The translations under genes were made by a program, and so were the position numbers. A DNA stretch of 64,000 nucleotides, taken from Pseudomonas capeferrum (GTDB lineage Bacteria > Pseudomonadota > Gammaproteobacteria > Pseudomonadales > Pseudomonadaceae). The notes beneath the pieces were generated by a model. It saw only the letters and a program-made list of their open reading frames with translations. It searched no databases and was not told the origin of the DNA. Of the stretch, positions 36,039 to 45,189 are shown in pieces. The DNA is taken from the NCBI RefSeq assembly GCF_013523055.1, contig NZ_JAAMQM010000008.1:124001-188000 (forward strand), given 5' to 3'. Within the stretch, counting starts at the first letter, position 1; every line of letters starts with the position of its first letter.

Positions 36039-37519
36039 TAATGCTCCGGTACGCCAAGCGGTTGCTCGGCGAGTTTGTCTGTTGGCGCAGGCAGCGGCTT
36101 TTGCGGCACTTTCGGGCCGGCGGTAACGATCACCAGCTTGTCTGCGGCCAGATGCTTGTTCAGCGCCGCCTTGACCTGATCGACCGTCAGGCTCTGGGAC
36201 TGCTGCATGAAGTCCTCGAGCCAGGTCAGCGGCAGATCGTAGAAGCCGATGGCGCCCAGTTGGCCGACGATGCTTGAGTTGCTGGCATTGGACAGCGGGA
36301 AGCTCCCGGCCAGTTCGCGCTTGGCATCGTCCAGCTCTTGCTGGGTCGGGCCGGTCTTGAGGTAGTCGGCCAGTATATCCTGAACCAGCTTCAGGGTTCC
36401 TTCGCTCAGCTCGGCGCGAGTCTGCAGGTTGATCATGAACGGACCGCGAACTTGCATCGGGCTGAATGCCGAGTAGACGCCGTAGGTCAGGCCACGTTTC
36501 TCGCGGACCTCGGTCATCAGACGCGTACCGAAGGCGCCGCCGCCGAGGATCTGGTTGCCCATCGACAGGGCAGGCCAGTCCGGATCGTTACGGTCGATGC
36601 CAAGCTCGGCGAGCATCAGGTGCGTCTGCTTGGAAGGGAAGTCGATGTGCGTGATACCGGGCTTGGGTGCTTCAGGCTGTTGCGGCTTGGACAGCGCCGG
36701 GCCCTTGGGGAGGGCGGCACTGACCTGCGCGGCCACTGCCTGCGCCTCGTCGCGGCTCAGGTCGCCGACCAGGGCGATGACCGCATTGCCGGCGGTATAG
36801 GCGCGGGCATGGAAGGCACGCAACTGCTCAAGGCTGATCGGTGCGATGCTCTGGGCGGTGCCGTCGCTTGGATGAGCGTAAGGGTGATTGCCATAGAGAT
36901 TGGCGAACAGAGCCTTGCCGGCCAGCTTGCCGGGGTTCTGTTTCTCGTACTCGAAGCCTGCCAGCACCTGGTTCTTGATGCGTTTGAGGGCATCTTCCGG
37001 GAAGGTCGGTCTGCCCACCACCTCGGCGAACAGCTTCAGCGCCGGCTCACGCTTGTCGGCAGCGCTGAGGCTGCGCAGCGTGGCCACCGCCATGTCCCGG
37101 TAGGAGCCATTGCCAAAGTCCGCCCCCAGGCCTTCGAAGCCCTGGGCGATCGCCGTGACATCCTTGCCGGCCACACCCTCGTTGAGCATGGCATTGGTCA
37201 GGGTCGCCAGGCCTGGCGTGTCGCCATCCTGGCTGCTGCCGGCGGCGAAGGTCACGCGCAGATCGAACATGGGCAGTTCGCGCGCTTCGACGAACAGCAC
37301 GCGAGCTCCTTCGGCGGTATTCCAGCTCTGGATGTTCAGTTGGCGACGGCTCGGTGCCTTGCCGTCCAGCTCGGCCAGCGATTGCAGGGTATTGGTCTGG
37401 CGGGCCGCACTGTTTTCAGCCTTGGTATCGGCCTGTGCCGGGGAAAAAGCCATGGCCAGGGCCATCAGGATGATGCCCGAGCCCGGCAGGGTGTAGCGGG
37501 AAGCGCTGCGATTACTCAT
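36038..37519 (-). CDS. M16 family peptidase-like protein, non-catalytic partner (first pair)
   Basis: A 493-residue exported protein (signal peptide ending about residue 30, PAQA before D31). No HxxEH. The C-terminal part has TEVREKRGLTYGVYSAFSPM, the conserved R/Y motif of the non-catalytic chain. It starts 4 bases inside the end of the catalytic gene and ends on the rsmD start, so three genes are coupled. This pair is the one commonly found upstream of rsmD beside ftsY. Confidence 0.9.
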   Translation of the reverse strand: MSNRSASRYTLPGSGIILMALAMAFSPAQADTKAENSAARQTNTLQSLAELDGKAPSRRQLNIQSWNTAEGARVLFVEARELPMFDLRVTFAAGSSQDGDTPGLATLTNAMLNEGVAGKDVTAIAQGFEGLGADFGNGSYRDMAVATLRSLSAADKREPALKLFAEVVGRPTFPEDALKRIKNQVLAGFEYEKQNPGKLAGKALFANLYGNHPYAHPSDGTAQSIAPISLEQLRAFHARAYTAGNAVIALVGDLSRDEAQAVAAQVSAALPKGPALSKPQQPEAPKPGITHIDFPSKQTHLMLAELGIDRNDPDWPALSMGNQILGGGAFGTRLMTEVREKRGLTYGVYSAFSPMQVRGPFMINLQTRAELSEGTLKLVQDILADYLKTGPTQQELDDAKRELAGSFPLSNASNSSIVGQLGAIGFYDLPLTWLEDFMQQSQSLTVDQVKAALNKHLAADKLVIVTAGPKVPQKPLPAPTDKLAEQPLGVPEH

Positions 37520-38868
37520 TGGGCGGAGTCCTCGGGCAATACATGGGCAACGCTCAGGCGTTCGCGGGTGAAGTAGGTCCGTGCGGCTTCCTGAATGTCC
37601 TGCGGCGTCACCTGCTTGAGTTCATCGAGCTCGCTGTCGATGAGCTTCCAGGACAGGCCCACGGTTTCCAGCTGACCGATGGTCGTGGCCTGGCTGCTGA
37701 TCGAGTCGCGATCGTAGACCAGGCCGGCGATCACTTGTGCACGCACGCGCTCCAGTTCCTCGGCGCTCGGCGCAGTGGTCTTGAGTTCGTCGAGCAGTTG
37801 CCAGATGCCTTTTTCGACGTCGTCGAGGGACTTCTGCTTCTGCACGTTCGGTGTGGCGGAGACCAGGAACAGGCTGTCGCCGCGTGTAAAGGCGTCGTAG
37901 CTGGTCGAGGCGCCCGCGACCAGCTCCTGGCCGCGTTCCAGGCGTGCCGGCATGCGCGCGCTGTAGCCGCCGTCGAGCAGGGCCGAGATCAGGCGCAGGG
38001 CATGCACGCTACGAGGTTTCTCGGCGGTTGCCAGGCCAGGGACGTTGAAGCCGTAGATCAGGCTGGGCAGTTGGGTACGCACATGCAGGGTAAGCTTGCG
38101 CTGGCCCGGCTCGGCCAGTTCGAGCGGCAGCTTGGCGGGCGGCACGGCGCGTTTCGGGATGGCACCGAAGTACTTTTGCGCCAGGCCTTTGATCTCGTCG
38201 GCCGTGACATCGCCGACTACCACCAGGGTGGCGTTGTTCGGTGCGTACCAGGATTCGTACCAGTGACGCAGTTCCTCGACCTTCATGCGGTCGAGGTCGG
38301 CCATCCAGCCAATGGTCGGGGTGTGGTAGCCACTGGCCGGGTAGGCCATGGCCCGGAACAGCTCGAAAGCCTTGGCGTTGGGCTGATCGTCGGTACGCAG
38401 GCGACGCTCTTCCTTGATGACTTCGATCTCGCGGCTGAACTCGTCGGCTGGCAGGCGCAGGCTCGCCAGGCGATCGGCTTCCAGCTCGAGGGCGACCGGC
38501 AGCCGATCGCGAGCCAGGACCTGATAGTAGGCGGTGTAGTCATCGCTGGTGAAGGCGTTTTCTTCGGCGCCGAGGTCGCGCAGGATGCGTGATGCCTCGC
38601 CAGGACCGATCTTCGCGCTACCCTTGAACATCATGTGTTCGAGCGCGTGCGAAAGGCCGGTCTGGCCGGGGGTCTCATAGCTCGAGCCGACCTTGTACCA
38701 GATCTGCGAGACGACTACCGGTGCCCGATGGTCTTCGCGCACGACGACCTTGAGGCCGTTGTCGAGGATGAATTCGTGGGTGGGTTGCGGATCGGCGGCC
38801 AAGGCCGCAAGCGGCAGACAGAGCGTGCTGAGCAACAGGCCAGCGGCGCGGCGGGCTAGAGCATTCAT
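37516..38868 (-). CDS. M16 family zinc peptidase, catalytic subunit (first pair)
   Basis: A 450-residue exported peptidase (signal peptide about 1-25, ending ALAA). HALEH at residues 74-78 (GLSHALEHMMFKGS) and the third zinc ligand region IEVIKEERRLRTDDQP are intact. Expected to degrade peptides in the periplasm as a heterodimer with the next gene product. It heads the leftward cluster and diverges from ftsY, with 229 bases between. Confidence 0.92.
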   Translation of the reverse strand: MNALARRAAGLLLSTLCLPLAALAADPQPTHEFILDNGLKVVVREDHRAPVVVSQIWYKVGSSYETPGQTGLSHALEHMMFKGSAKIGPGEASRILRDLGAEENAFTSDDYTAYYQVLARDRLPVALELEADRLASLRLPADEFSREIEVIKEERRLRTDDQPNAKAFELFRAMAYPASGYHTPTIGWMADLDRMKVEELRHWYESWYAPNNATLVVVGDVTADEIKGLAQKYFGAIPKRAVPPAKLPLELAEPGQRKLTLHVRTQLPSLIYGFNVPGLATAEKPRSVHALRLISALLDGGYSARMPARLERGQELVAGASTSYDAFTRGDSLFLVSATPNVQKQKSLDDVEKGIWQLLDELKTTAPSAEELERVRAQVIAGLVYDRDSISSQATTIGQLETVGLSWKLIDSELDELKQVTPQDIQEAARTYFTRERLSVAHVLPEDSAQ

Positions 38869-39097
38869 ACGTTGTATAACCTGTAGGACGGCCTGCAGGG
38901 TTTAGCGTCGGCAGGCCAGGAGGTGCTAGGATACTGATCCGGTTGCCTGGCGACCATGCCTGTCGCCGTTCTGGCCCGCAGGCCCCACGACAAAATGTTG
39001 CGCATGAACCAGCCGGATTCAAAATAGTCTGTTCTGCGTTGAAAGAATTCCCGATGCGCCGCTGAGGCGCATCGCTAGCCTGAGATAGCCGTCTCCC

Positions 39098-40696
39098 ATG
39101 TTTGGTTCCAACGACGACAAGAAAGCGCCGGCCGAGGCTGGCGAGAAGAAAGGCCTGTTCAGCTGGTTTCGCAAGAAGCCGCAGCAGCCTGCTCCCGAGC
39201 AACCACAAGCGCCTGAACCGGTAGCACCACAGGCCCCGGTCGACGCGCCGGAGTCTGCACCTGCGGTACCGGCCAGCGAAGCGCCACACATAGCGCCGCA
39301 GCCAACACCTGCGGCCCCTGTCAGCGAGGCCCCGCAGGCCGCATCCGCCCCGGAGTCAATGCCTGCCGCGCCTGTCGACGAAGCCTTGCCAGCCGTTCCG
39401 GTCCAGCCGCGTCCCGCTCAAGCACCGGCGACATTCGGGCCCGAAGCACCGCCAGTGCCTGCCGTCGTACCCGTGGCGCCACCAGCCCAGCCTGCGGTGC
39501 CAGTCGTCGAGACTGATGTCCAGGCGAAGCCGGAACCACTGCCTGTACCTATCAGCAACCTGGTCCTGCCAGTCGCGGAAGAGCCGGTGGCCCTGGTGGC
39601 GGATCTCGAACCGCACGCGCCCCCCGTCATCCCTCCACGCCCGGTCGAGACGCCTGCATCCGCGGCCATCGAGACCAAGCCGTCGCCGGAACCCGCCGCC
39701 GAACCGACCCTGGCCCTCGCTCCGGTCCCGGCGGAGCCTGTCGCCGCGCCCACCGAGCAAGGCAAGCCAGGCTTCTTCGCGCGCCTCAAACAGGGGCTGA
39801 ACAAGACCAGTGCCAGCATTGGCGAGGGCATGGCCAGCCTGTTCCTCGGCAAGAAGATCATCGACGACGATCTGCTCGAAGAGATCGAAACCCGCTTGCT
39901 GACCGCCGACGTCGGCGTGGAAGCCACGTCGATCATCGTCCAGAACCTGACCCAGAAGGTCGCGCGCAAGCAGTTGGCCGATGCCGATGCGCTTTACAAG
40001 TCACTGCAAGGCGAGCTCGCCGACCTGCTGCGTCCGGTCGAGCAGCCGTTGCGCATCCAGTCCCAGGCCAAGCCTTTCGTCATCCTCGTGGTCGGCGTCA
40101 ACGGCGCGGGCAAGACCACCACCATCGGCAAGCTGGCCAAGAAACTGCAGCTCGAAGGCAAGAAAGTCATGCTGGCCGCGGGCGATACCTTCCGCGCCGC
40201 CGCGGTCGAGCAGTTGCAGGTCTGGGGCGAGCGTAACCGAATCCCGGTCATCGCCCAGCACACCGGCGCCGACTCGGCCTCGGTGATCTTCGATGCCGTG
40301 CAGGCCGCCAAGGCCCGTGGTGTCGATGTGCTGATCGCCGATACCGCCGGTCGCCTGCATACCAAGGACAACCTCATGGAGGAGCTGAAAAAGGTCCGCC
40401 GCGTCATTGGCAAGCTTGACGCCGATGCGCCGCACGAGGTGCTCCTGGTGCTGGATGCCGGCACCGGTCAGAACGCCATCAACCAGGCCAAGCATTTCAA
40501 CCAGAGCGTCGCGCTGACGGGTCTTGCCCTGACCAAGCTGGATGGCACTGCCAAGGGTGGGGTGATCTTCGCCCTGGCCAAGCAGTTCGGCCTGCCGATT
40601 CGCTTCATCGGCGTCGGCGAAGGGATCGACGATCTGCGCACCTTCGAGGCCGAGCCGTTCGTCAAGGCCTTGTTCGCCGAGCGGGAGCATCCATGA
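39098..40696 (+). CDS. ftsY: Signal recognition particle receptor FtsY
   Basis: A 532-residue GTPase that receives SRP-ribosome complexes at the inner membrane. Residues about 1-225 form a long low-complexity Pro/Ala/Glu region, longer than in most bacteria; the NG domain follows: N helices ([18 protein letters not shown]), P-loop [40 protein letters not shown] and the end [20 protein letters not shown]. It overlaps ftsE by 4 bases (ATGA), giving the classical ftsYEX operon. Confidence 0.97.
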   Translation: MFGSNDDKKAPAEAGEKKGLFSWFRKKPQQPAPEQPQAPEPVAPQAPVDAPESAPAVPASEAPHIAPQPTPAAPVSEAPQAASAPESMPAAPVDEALPAVPVQPRPAQAPATFGPEAPPVPAVVPVAPPAQPAVPVVETDVQAKPEPLPVPISNLVLPVAEEPVALVADLEPHAPPVIPPRPVETPASAAIETKPSPEPAAEPTLALAPVPAEPVAAPTEQGKPGFFARLKQGLNKTSASIGEGMASLFLGKKIIDDDLLEEIETRLLTADVGVEATSIIVQNLTQKVARKQLADADALYKSLQGELADLLRPVEQPLRIQSQAKPFVILVVGVNGAGKTTTIGKLAKKLQLEGKKVMLAAGDTFRAAAVEQLQVWGERNRIPVIAQHTGADSASVIFDAVQAAKARGVDVLIADTAGRLHTKDNLMEELKKVRRVIGKLDADAPHEVLLVLDAGTGQNAINQAKHFNQSVALTGLALTKLDGTAKGGVIFALAKQFGLPIRFIGVGEGIDDLRTFEAEPFVKALFAEREHP

Positions 40697-41364
40697 TTCG
40701 CTTCGAACAGGTTGCCAAGCGCTATCCCAATGGCCATGTCGGCCTGCATGAGTTGAGTTTCCGGGCGCGCCGGGGCGAGTTCCTGTTCGTGACCGGCCAC
40801 TCGGGGGCCGGCAAAAGCACCTTGTTGCGGCTGCTGCTGGCCATGGAACGTCCTACCAGTGGCAAGTTGCTGTTGGCGGGACAGGACCTGGGCCAGATCA
40901 ACAATGCCCAGATTCCGTTCCTGCGACGCCAGATCGGCGTGGTCTTCCAGAACCACCAGCTGCTGTTCGACCGGACCGTGTTCAACAACATCGCCTTGCC
41001 GTTGCAGATCCTCGGTCTGTCCAAGGCCGAGATCGCCAAGCGCGTCGATTCGGCATTGGAGCGCGTGGCGCTGGTCGACAAGGCCCAGCTGTTCCCAGGG
41101 GATCTGTCCACTGGGCAACAACAGCGCGTGGGCATCGCGCGCGCCATTGTCCATCAGCCGGCACTGCTGCTGGCCGACGAACCCACCGGTAACCTCGACC
41201 CTCGTCTGGCGGCCGAGATCATGGGGGTGTTCGAGGATATCAACCGCCTGGGTACCACGGTATTGATCGCCAGCCACGACCTGGCGCTGATCGCGCGCAT
41301 GCGCCACCGCATGCTCACCTTGCAGCGCGGTCGATTGATCGGCGACGGGGAGGCTGGCCAATGA
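40693..41364 (+). CDS. ftsE: Cell division ATPase FtsE
   Basis: A 223-residue ABC ATPase. Walker A GHSGAGKSTLLRLL, signature LSTGQQQRVGIARAIVHQPA, Walker B LLLADEPTGNLD. With FtsX it regulates septal peptidoglycan hydrolases and divisome assembly. Overlaps ftsY and ftsX by 4 bases each. Confidence 0.97.
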   Translation: MIRFEQVAKRYPNGHVGLHELSFRARRGEFLFVTGHSGAGKSTLLRLLLAMERPTSGKLLLAGQDLGQINNAQIPFLRRQIGVVFQNHQLLFDRTVFNNIALPLQILGLSKAEIAKRVDSALERVALVDKAQLFPGDLSTGQQQRVGIARAIVHQPALLLADEPTGNLDPRLAAEIMGVFEDINRLGTTVLIASHDLALIARMRHRMLTLQRGRLIGDGEAGQ

Positions 41365-42389
41365 GCACGACACGTAGTCCCAAGGTATCCGAACGGGTAG
41401 CCCCGAAGGGTGCCGATCCCAAGCCTGGGAAGAACAAGCGCGGCGCGAGCGACGACGATGGTCCTGACTTTCGCACCTTGATGCACGCCTGGCTGGAAAG
41501 TCATCGGGCCAGCCTGCTGGACAGCTTGCGTCGCCTGGGCAAGCAGCCGATCGGCAGCCTCTTCACCTGCCTGGTCATGGCCGTGGCGCTGAGCATGCCC
41601 ATGGGTCTGTCCCTGCTGCTGAAGAATGTGGAGCGCTTGGGCGGATCCTGGCAGCGCGCCGCGCAGATATCGTTGTACCTCAAGCTCGATGCCGGCACTC
41701 GCGAAGGCGAAGCGCTGCGCGACGAGATCAAGGGCATGCCTGGCGTCAGCGAGGCCGAGTACATCAGCCGCGAGCAGGCACTGGAGGAATTCCAGCAACA
41801 GTCCGGCCTGGGCGAGGCCTTGCGTGAGCTTCCCGACAATCCGTTGCCGGGCGTGGTGGTAGTGACGCCTTCGGAAGTCGACAAGCCCGCGTTGGAAGCT
41901 CTTCGCCAGCGCCTGGCGGAACTGCCTCGGGTCGAAGTGGCACAGTTGGACCTGGTCTGGGTGGAGCGCCTGGCGGCGATCCTCAAGCTCGGTGATCGCT
42001 TTGTCTTCGGCATGGCCGTATTGCTCATCTCGGCCTTGCTACTGGTGATCGGCAATACCATTCGTCTACATATCGAGAACCGGCGTACCGAGATCGAGGT
42101 CATCAAGTTGGTGGGCGGTACCGACAGCTATGTGCGTAGGCCGTTCCTCTATATGGGAGCGCTCTATGGCCTGGGGGCTGGCGTTCTGGCCTGGGGCATC
42201 CTGGCCTTTTCGATGAGTTGGCTTAATGACGCGGTGGTCGGGCTGTCCGGGCTTTACGGAAGTGATTTCGCCCTCGCGGGTGTACCAGGGTCGGATGGTG
42301 TTTCACTCTTGATTGGTGCAGTCTTGTTAGGGTATATCGGTGCATGGATCGCGGTAGCCCGCCACTTGAGTGAACTGGCGCCTCGATAA
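41361..42389 (+). CDS. ftsX: Cell division protein FtsX
   Basis: A 342-residue inner-membrane protein: cytoplasmic N-terminus rich in charged residues (about 1-55), first helix near FTCLVMAVALSMPMGLSLLL, a large periplasmic loop (about 95-210), then three helices, with the FtsX signature EIEVIKLVGGTDSYVRRPFL between the second and third. It passes the FtsE signal to periplasmic hydrolase activators. Confidence 0.96.
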   Translation: MSTTRSPKVSERVAPKGADPKPGKNKRGASDDDGPDFRTLMHAWLESHRASLLDSLRRLGKQPIGSLFTCLVMAVALSMPMGLSLLLKNVERLGGSWQRAAQISLYLKLDAGTREGEALRDEIKGMPGVSEAEYISREQALEEFQQQSGLGEALRELPDNPLPGVVVVTPSEVDKPALEALRQRLAELPRVEVAQLDLVWVERLAAILKLGDRFVFGMAVLLISALLLVIGNTIRLHIENRRTEIEVIKLVGGTDSYVRRPFLYMGALYGLGAGVLAWGILAFSMSWLNDAVVGLSGLYGSDFALAGVPGSDGVSLLIGAVLLGYIGAWIAVARHLSELAPR

Positions 42390-42416
42390 TGTTTTTTGGC
42401 CATCATTGACGTAGAC

Positions 42417-42444
42417 GGAACTTGTAAAAGGGTTTTCGGTCAAT
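42417..42444 (+). promoter_or_regulatory. Sigma-E (AlgU)-type promoter of rpoH
   Basis: GGAACTT (42417-42423), 16 bases, TCAAT (42440-42444). This fits the extracytoplasmic stress consensus (GAACTT, 16-17, TCNNA). It lies 48 bases before the rpoH ATG. In other pseudomonads rpoH is known to have such a promoter in addition to sigma-70 promoters. Confidence 0.7.
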
Positions 42445-42491
42445 GGTGGCAGTGCCTGAGGGCACGAGTTCAGTAAGTCGGAGGTTCTTGA

Positions 42492-43346
42492 ATGACCACA
42501 TCGTTGCAACCTGCCTATGCCTTGGTACCCGGTGCGAACCTGGAAGCCTACGTGCACACGGTCAACAGCATTCCCCTGCTGACGGCCGAGCAGGAGCGTG
42601 ATCTGGGCGAGCGTCTCTACTATGAGCAGGATCTCGAGGCCGCTCGCCAAATGGTAATGGCCCACCTGCGTTTCGTCGTACATATCGCACGTAGCTATGC
42701 CGGCTACGGACTGGCCCAGGCCGACCTGATCCAGGAAGGCAATGTCGGGCTGATGAAGGCGGTCAAGCGTTTCAACCCGGAAATGGGTGTGCGCCTGGTG
42801 TCCTTCGCTGTGCACTGGATCAAGGCGGAAATCCACGAATTCATCCTGCGCAACTGGCGCATCGTCAAGGTGGCTACCACCAAGGCCCAGCGCAAGCTGT
42901 TCTTCAACCTGCGCAGCCAGAAGAAGCGTCTTGCCTGGCTGAGCAATGACGAAGTGCATCGCGTGGCCGAGAGCCTGGGCGTCGAACCGCGTGAAGTGCG
43001 CGAGATGGAGAGCCGTCTGAGTGGCCAGGACATGGCCTTCGATCCGGCTACCGAGGCCGATGACGACAGCGCTTTCCAGTCTCCGGCTCACTACCTTGAG
43101 GATCATCGCTACGATCCGGCCATGCAGCTCGAGGATGCCGACTGGAGCGACAACTCCACCAGCAACCTGCATGTTGCCCTGCAGGGCCTGGACGATCGCA
43201 GCCGCGACATTCTCTACCAGCGCTGGTTGGCCGAAGAAAAGGCCACCCTGCATGAGCTGGCGGATAAGTACAGCGTCTCGGCCGAGCGGATTCGCCAGCT
43301 GGAAAAGAACGCGATGAACAAGGTCAAGGCATTGATCGCCGCCTGA
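42492..43346 (+). CDS. rpoH: RNA polymerase heat-shock sigma factor RpoH
   Basis: A 284-residue sigma-32. Region 2 includes [20 protein letters not shown] and [20 protein letters not shown], followed by the RpoH-specific box QRKLFFNLR, and region 4 ends [20 protein letters not shown]. It directs heat-shock gene transcription. GGAG precedes the ATG. It is separated from ftsX by 102 bases with its own promoter. Confidence 0.98.
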   Translation: MTTSLQPAYALVPGANLEAYVHTVNSIPLLTAEQERDLGERLYYEQDLEAARQMVMAHLRFVVHIARSYAGYGLAQADLIQEGNVGLMKAVKRFNPEMGVRLVSFAVHWIKAEIHEFILRNWRIVKVATTKAQRKLFFNLRSQKKRLAWLSNDEVHRVAESLGVEPREVREMESRLSGQDMAFDPATEADDDSAFQSPAHYLEDHRYDPAMQLEDADWSDNSTSNLHVALQGLDDRSRDILYQRWLAEEKATLHELADKYSVSAERIRQLEKNAMNKVKALIAA

Positions 43347-43381
43347 TCTGAAACCGCATCGAAAACTTCCAGCAGTGCCGA

Positions 43382-43408
43382 ATGCCAGTCAGTGAATCTG
43401 ACTGGCAT
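43382..43408 (+). terminator. Probable rpoH terminator
   Basis: ATGCCAGTCAG, loop TGAAT, CTGACTGGCAT: an 11-bp perfect stem 35 bases after the rpoH stop, followed by TCGATTTTC, so the U run is weak. Confidence 0.6.
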
Positions 43409-43448
43409 TCGATTTTCAATGCTAAGCATCTTCGACTTCTAAATCCTT

Positions 43449-43573
43449 CTGTGAAGCTGCCGGCCCATCGCGGGACAAGCCCGCTCGCCACTTGGCTCTG
43501 GATGCACCGGTGTGAGTGCCACAAAACCAGTGGCGAGCGGGCTTGTCCCGCGATAGGGCCGGCAGCTTCACAG
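43449..43573. repeat. REPIN (second copy)
   Basis: Arms 43449-43491 and 43530-43573 are inverted copies differing only by one extra base, with a 38-base spacer. They share the core GCGGGACAAGCCCGCTCGCC with the REPIN at 8368-8472 and extend it by a flanking CTGTGAAGCTGCCGGCCC arm. Confidence 0.93.
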
Positions 43574-43690
43574 AAAATCTCGCAACCCTACGATGAGTTG
43601 AAAATCCAAACAACGAATGTTGTTTCTTGACGGACTGGCACTACGGCAGTGCCGAAGCTTTTTTATCCACAGATTTACGCAAGAGCCGTC

Positions 43691-44401
43691 TCATGGCCCA
43701 CGCGCGGCCTCCAGCTGCATCAGGTACTCAGGCCCGCCCAGCTGGCGCATCTGTACGCGGATCCAGCTGGCGCGATTGGCCACGTAGGCGCTGGGCCGAT
43801 TGGCGCTCCACTTGATCGGGCTGGGCAAAACGGCCGCCAACTGGCTGGCCTGCTGACGCGACAGGCGACTGGCGTCGATACCGAAGTGATGCTGCGCCGC
43901 GGCCTGGGCACCGAATATGCCTTCGCCCCATTCGGCACTGTTGAGGTATACCTCGAGGATCCGCTCCTTGCTCCAGAACAGCTCGATCAGTGCGGTGAAC
44001 CAGGCTTCAAGCCCTTTGCGGAACCAGCTGCGATCGGACCAGAGGAACAGGTTCTTGGCCACTTGTTGCGTCAGCGTACTGGCTCCTCTGAGCCTGCCGC
44101 CGCGTTCGTTGTTGGCAAGGGCAGCCTGGATGGCCGGCACGTCGAACCCCCAGTGACTGGCGAACTTCTGGTCTTCCCCTGCAATGACCGCCACCTTGAG
44201 CTCATCGGAAATACGCTCCCAAGGCTCCCAGTCACGCTGCAGGTCGATCGGCTTGCCATCGAGCCAGGATTGCACCTTGCGCTCGACCATCAGAGCGGTA
44301 CCGGGCGGTGGTATCCAGCGTAGCGCCAGAACCAGCACGATACTGCCGGCGGCGAACCAGAGCAGAGCGCGGACAACATGGCGAATGATGGATGACAGCA
44401 T
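43691..44401 (-). CDS. mtgA: Monofunctional peptidoglycan glycosyltransferase MtgA
   Basis: A 236-residue GT51 enzyme with one N-terminal membrane anchor (about 8-30). Conserved motifs: IAGEDQKFASHWGFD, RGASTLTQQVAKNLFLW, RKGLEAWFTALIELFWSKER and EVYLNSAEWGEGIFG. It polymerises lipid II into glycan strands. The start at 44401 gives the standard length; an upstream extension overlaps the DUF423 gene and is not real. Confidence 0.96.
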   Translation of the reverse strand: MLSSIIRHVVRALLWFAAGSIVLVLALRWIPPPGTALMVERKVQSWLDGKPIDLQRDWEPWERISDELKVAVIAGEDQKFASHWGFDVPAIQAALANNERGGRLRGASTLTQQVAKNLFLWSDRSWFRKGLEAWFTALIELFWSKERILEVYLNSAEWGEGIFGAQAAAQHHFGIDASRLSRQQASQLAAVLPSPIKWSANRPSAYVANRASWIRVQMRQLGGPEYLMQLEAARGP

Positions 44402-44465
44402 GGCGATAGCTTGGCCGGACCGATGGAACGGGCCATTATACAGACCCGTTTCGAGGAGTCGTCCC

Positions 44466-44837
44466 ATGCTTCGCAGCTTCCTGATGCTTGCCGCGTTTTT
44501 CGCTTTCACCGGTGTCGCCCTGGGCGCTTTCGCTGCCCACGGACTCAAGGGGCGCCTGACTGCCGACTACCTGGCGATATTCCACACCGGGGTTACCTAC
44601 CAGCTTGTGCACGCGTTGGCCCTGTTCGGTGTCGCCGTATTGTCCGTGCACCTGCCCGGACGGTTGATCGGCTGGGCGGGCGGCTTGTTCGTTCTTGGCA
44701 TCCTGCTGTTCTCCGGCAGCTTGTACATGCTGACGCTCAGCGGCTTGGGCAAGCTCGGCATCATTACGCCGTTTGGCGGTCTGTGCTTCCTCGGCGGCTG
44801 GCTGTGCCTGGGATTGGCCGCGTGGCGTCTGGGCTGA
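44466..44837 (+). CDS. DUF423 membrane protein (YgdD-like)
   Basis: A 123-residue protein with four hydrophobic segments. The DUF423 signature is clear: GVALGAFAAHGLKGRL, FHTGVTYQLVHALALFG, and GILLFSGSLYMLTLSGLGKL followed by TPFGGLCFLGGW. Function unknown. It diverges from mtgA with only 64 bases between, which must contain both promoters. Confidence 0.93.
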   Translation: MLRSFLMLAAFFAFTGVALGAFAAHGLKGRLTADYLAIFHTGVTYQLVHALALFGVAVLSVHLPGRLIGWAGGLFVLGILLFSGSLYMLTLSGLGKLGIITPFGGLCFLGGWLCLGLAAWRLG

Positions 44838-44939
44838 CCAGCCGGTCCGGTATCGGGACGAATGGCGCGGGTCGCCCTTGGGTTTGGGCCATGAACGGGG
44901 CTAGAATGCGACCCCCAAAGAACGATGGTGGCCGTGTGC

Positions 44940-45140
44940 ATGCGCATTCAACTGAACGGTGAACCTTACGAACTGCCCGCTGGCGAGACAGTCGCGACCC
45001 TGCTGGGCCGACTGGACCTGCTCGGACGCCGGGTGGCGGTGGAACTCAACCTGGATATCGTGCCGCGTAGCCAGCACGAGAGCACCCAGCTGAAAGAAGA
45101 CGATCAGGTCGAAGTCGTTCACGCCATCGGCGGCGGCTGA
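44940..45140 (+). CDS. thiS: Sulfur carrier protein ThiS
   Basis: A 66-residue ubiquitin-like carrier: MRIQLNGEPYELPAGETVAT, then VAVELNLDIVPRSQHESTQL, ending in the essential Gly-Gly (AIGGG). Its thiocarboxylate supplies sulfur for the thiazole of thiamine. The ATG at 44940 is preferred to a frame starting at 44925. thiG follows after 49 bases. Confidence 0.95.
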   Translation: MRIQLNGEPYELPAGETVATLLGRLDLLGRRVAVELNLDIVPRSQHESTQLKEDDQVEVVHAIGGG

Positions 45141-45189
45141 GGTCAGGTGATTCACCTGCAAGTCCTTCAATCTTTCCAGAGGATCAACG

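Larger units (their letters stand above)
43347..43690. other. 344-base gap between rpoH and mtgA: terminator, REPIN and a second hairpin
   Basis: No gene. Contents in order: the rpoH terminator, a REPIN, and a small hairpin GGCACT-ACGGC-AGTGCC (43637-43653) followed after five bases by TTTTTT on the + strand. TTATCCACA, a perfect DnaA-box match, overlaps that T run at 43663-43671. Confidence 0.55.

Noticed and set aside
37516..38868. M16 genes considered as PQQ-biosynthesis peptidases (pqqF/pqqL)
   Set aside because: No other pqq genes are nearby, and the signal peptides and the ftsY/rsmD context fit the generic periplasmic M16B pair.
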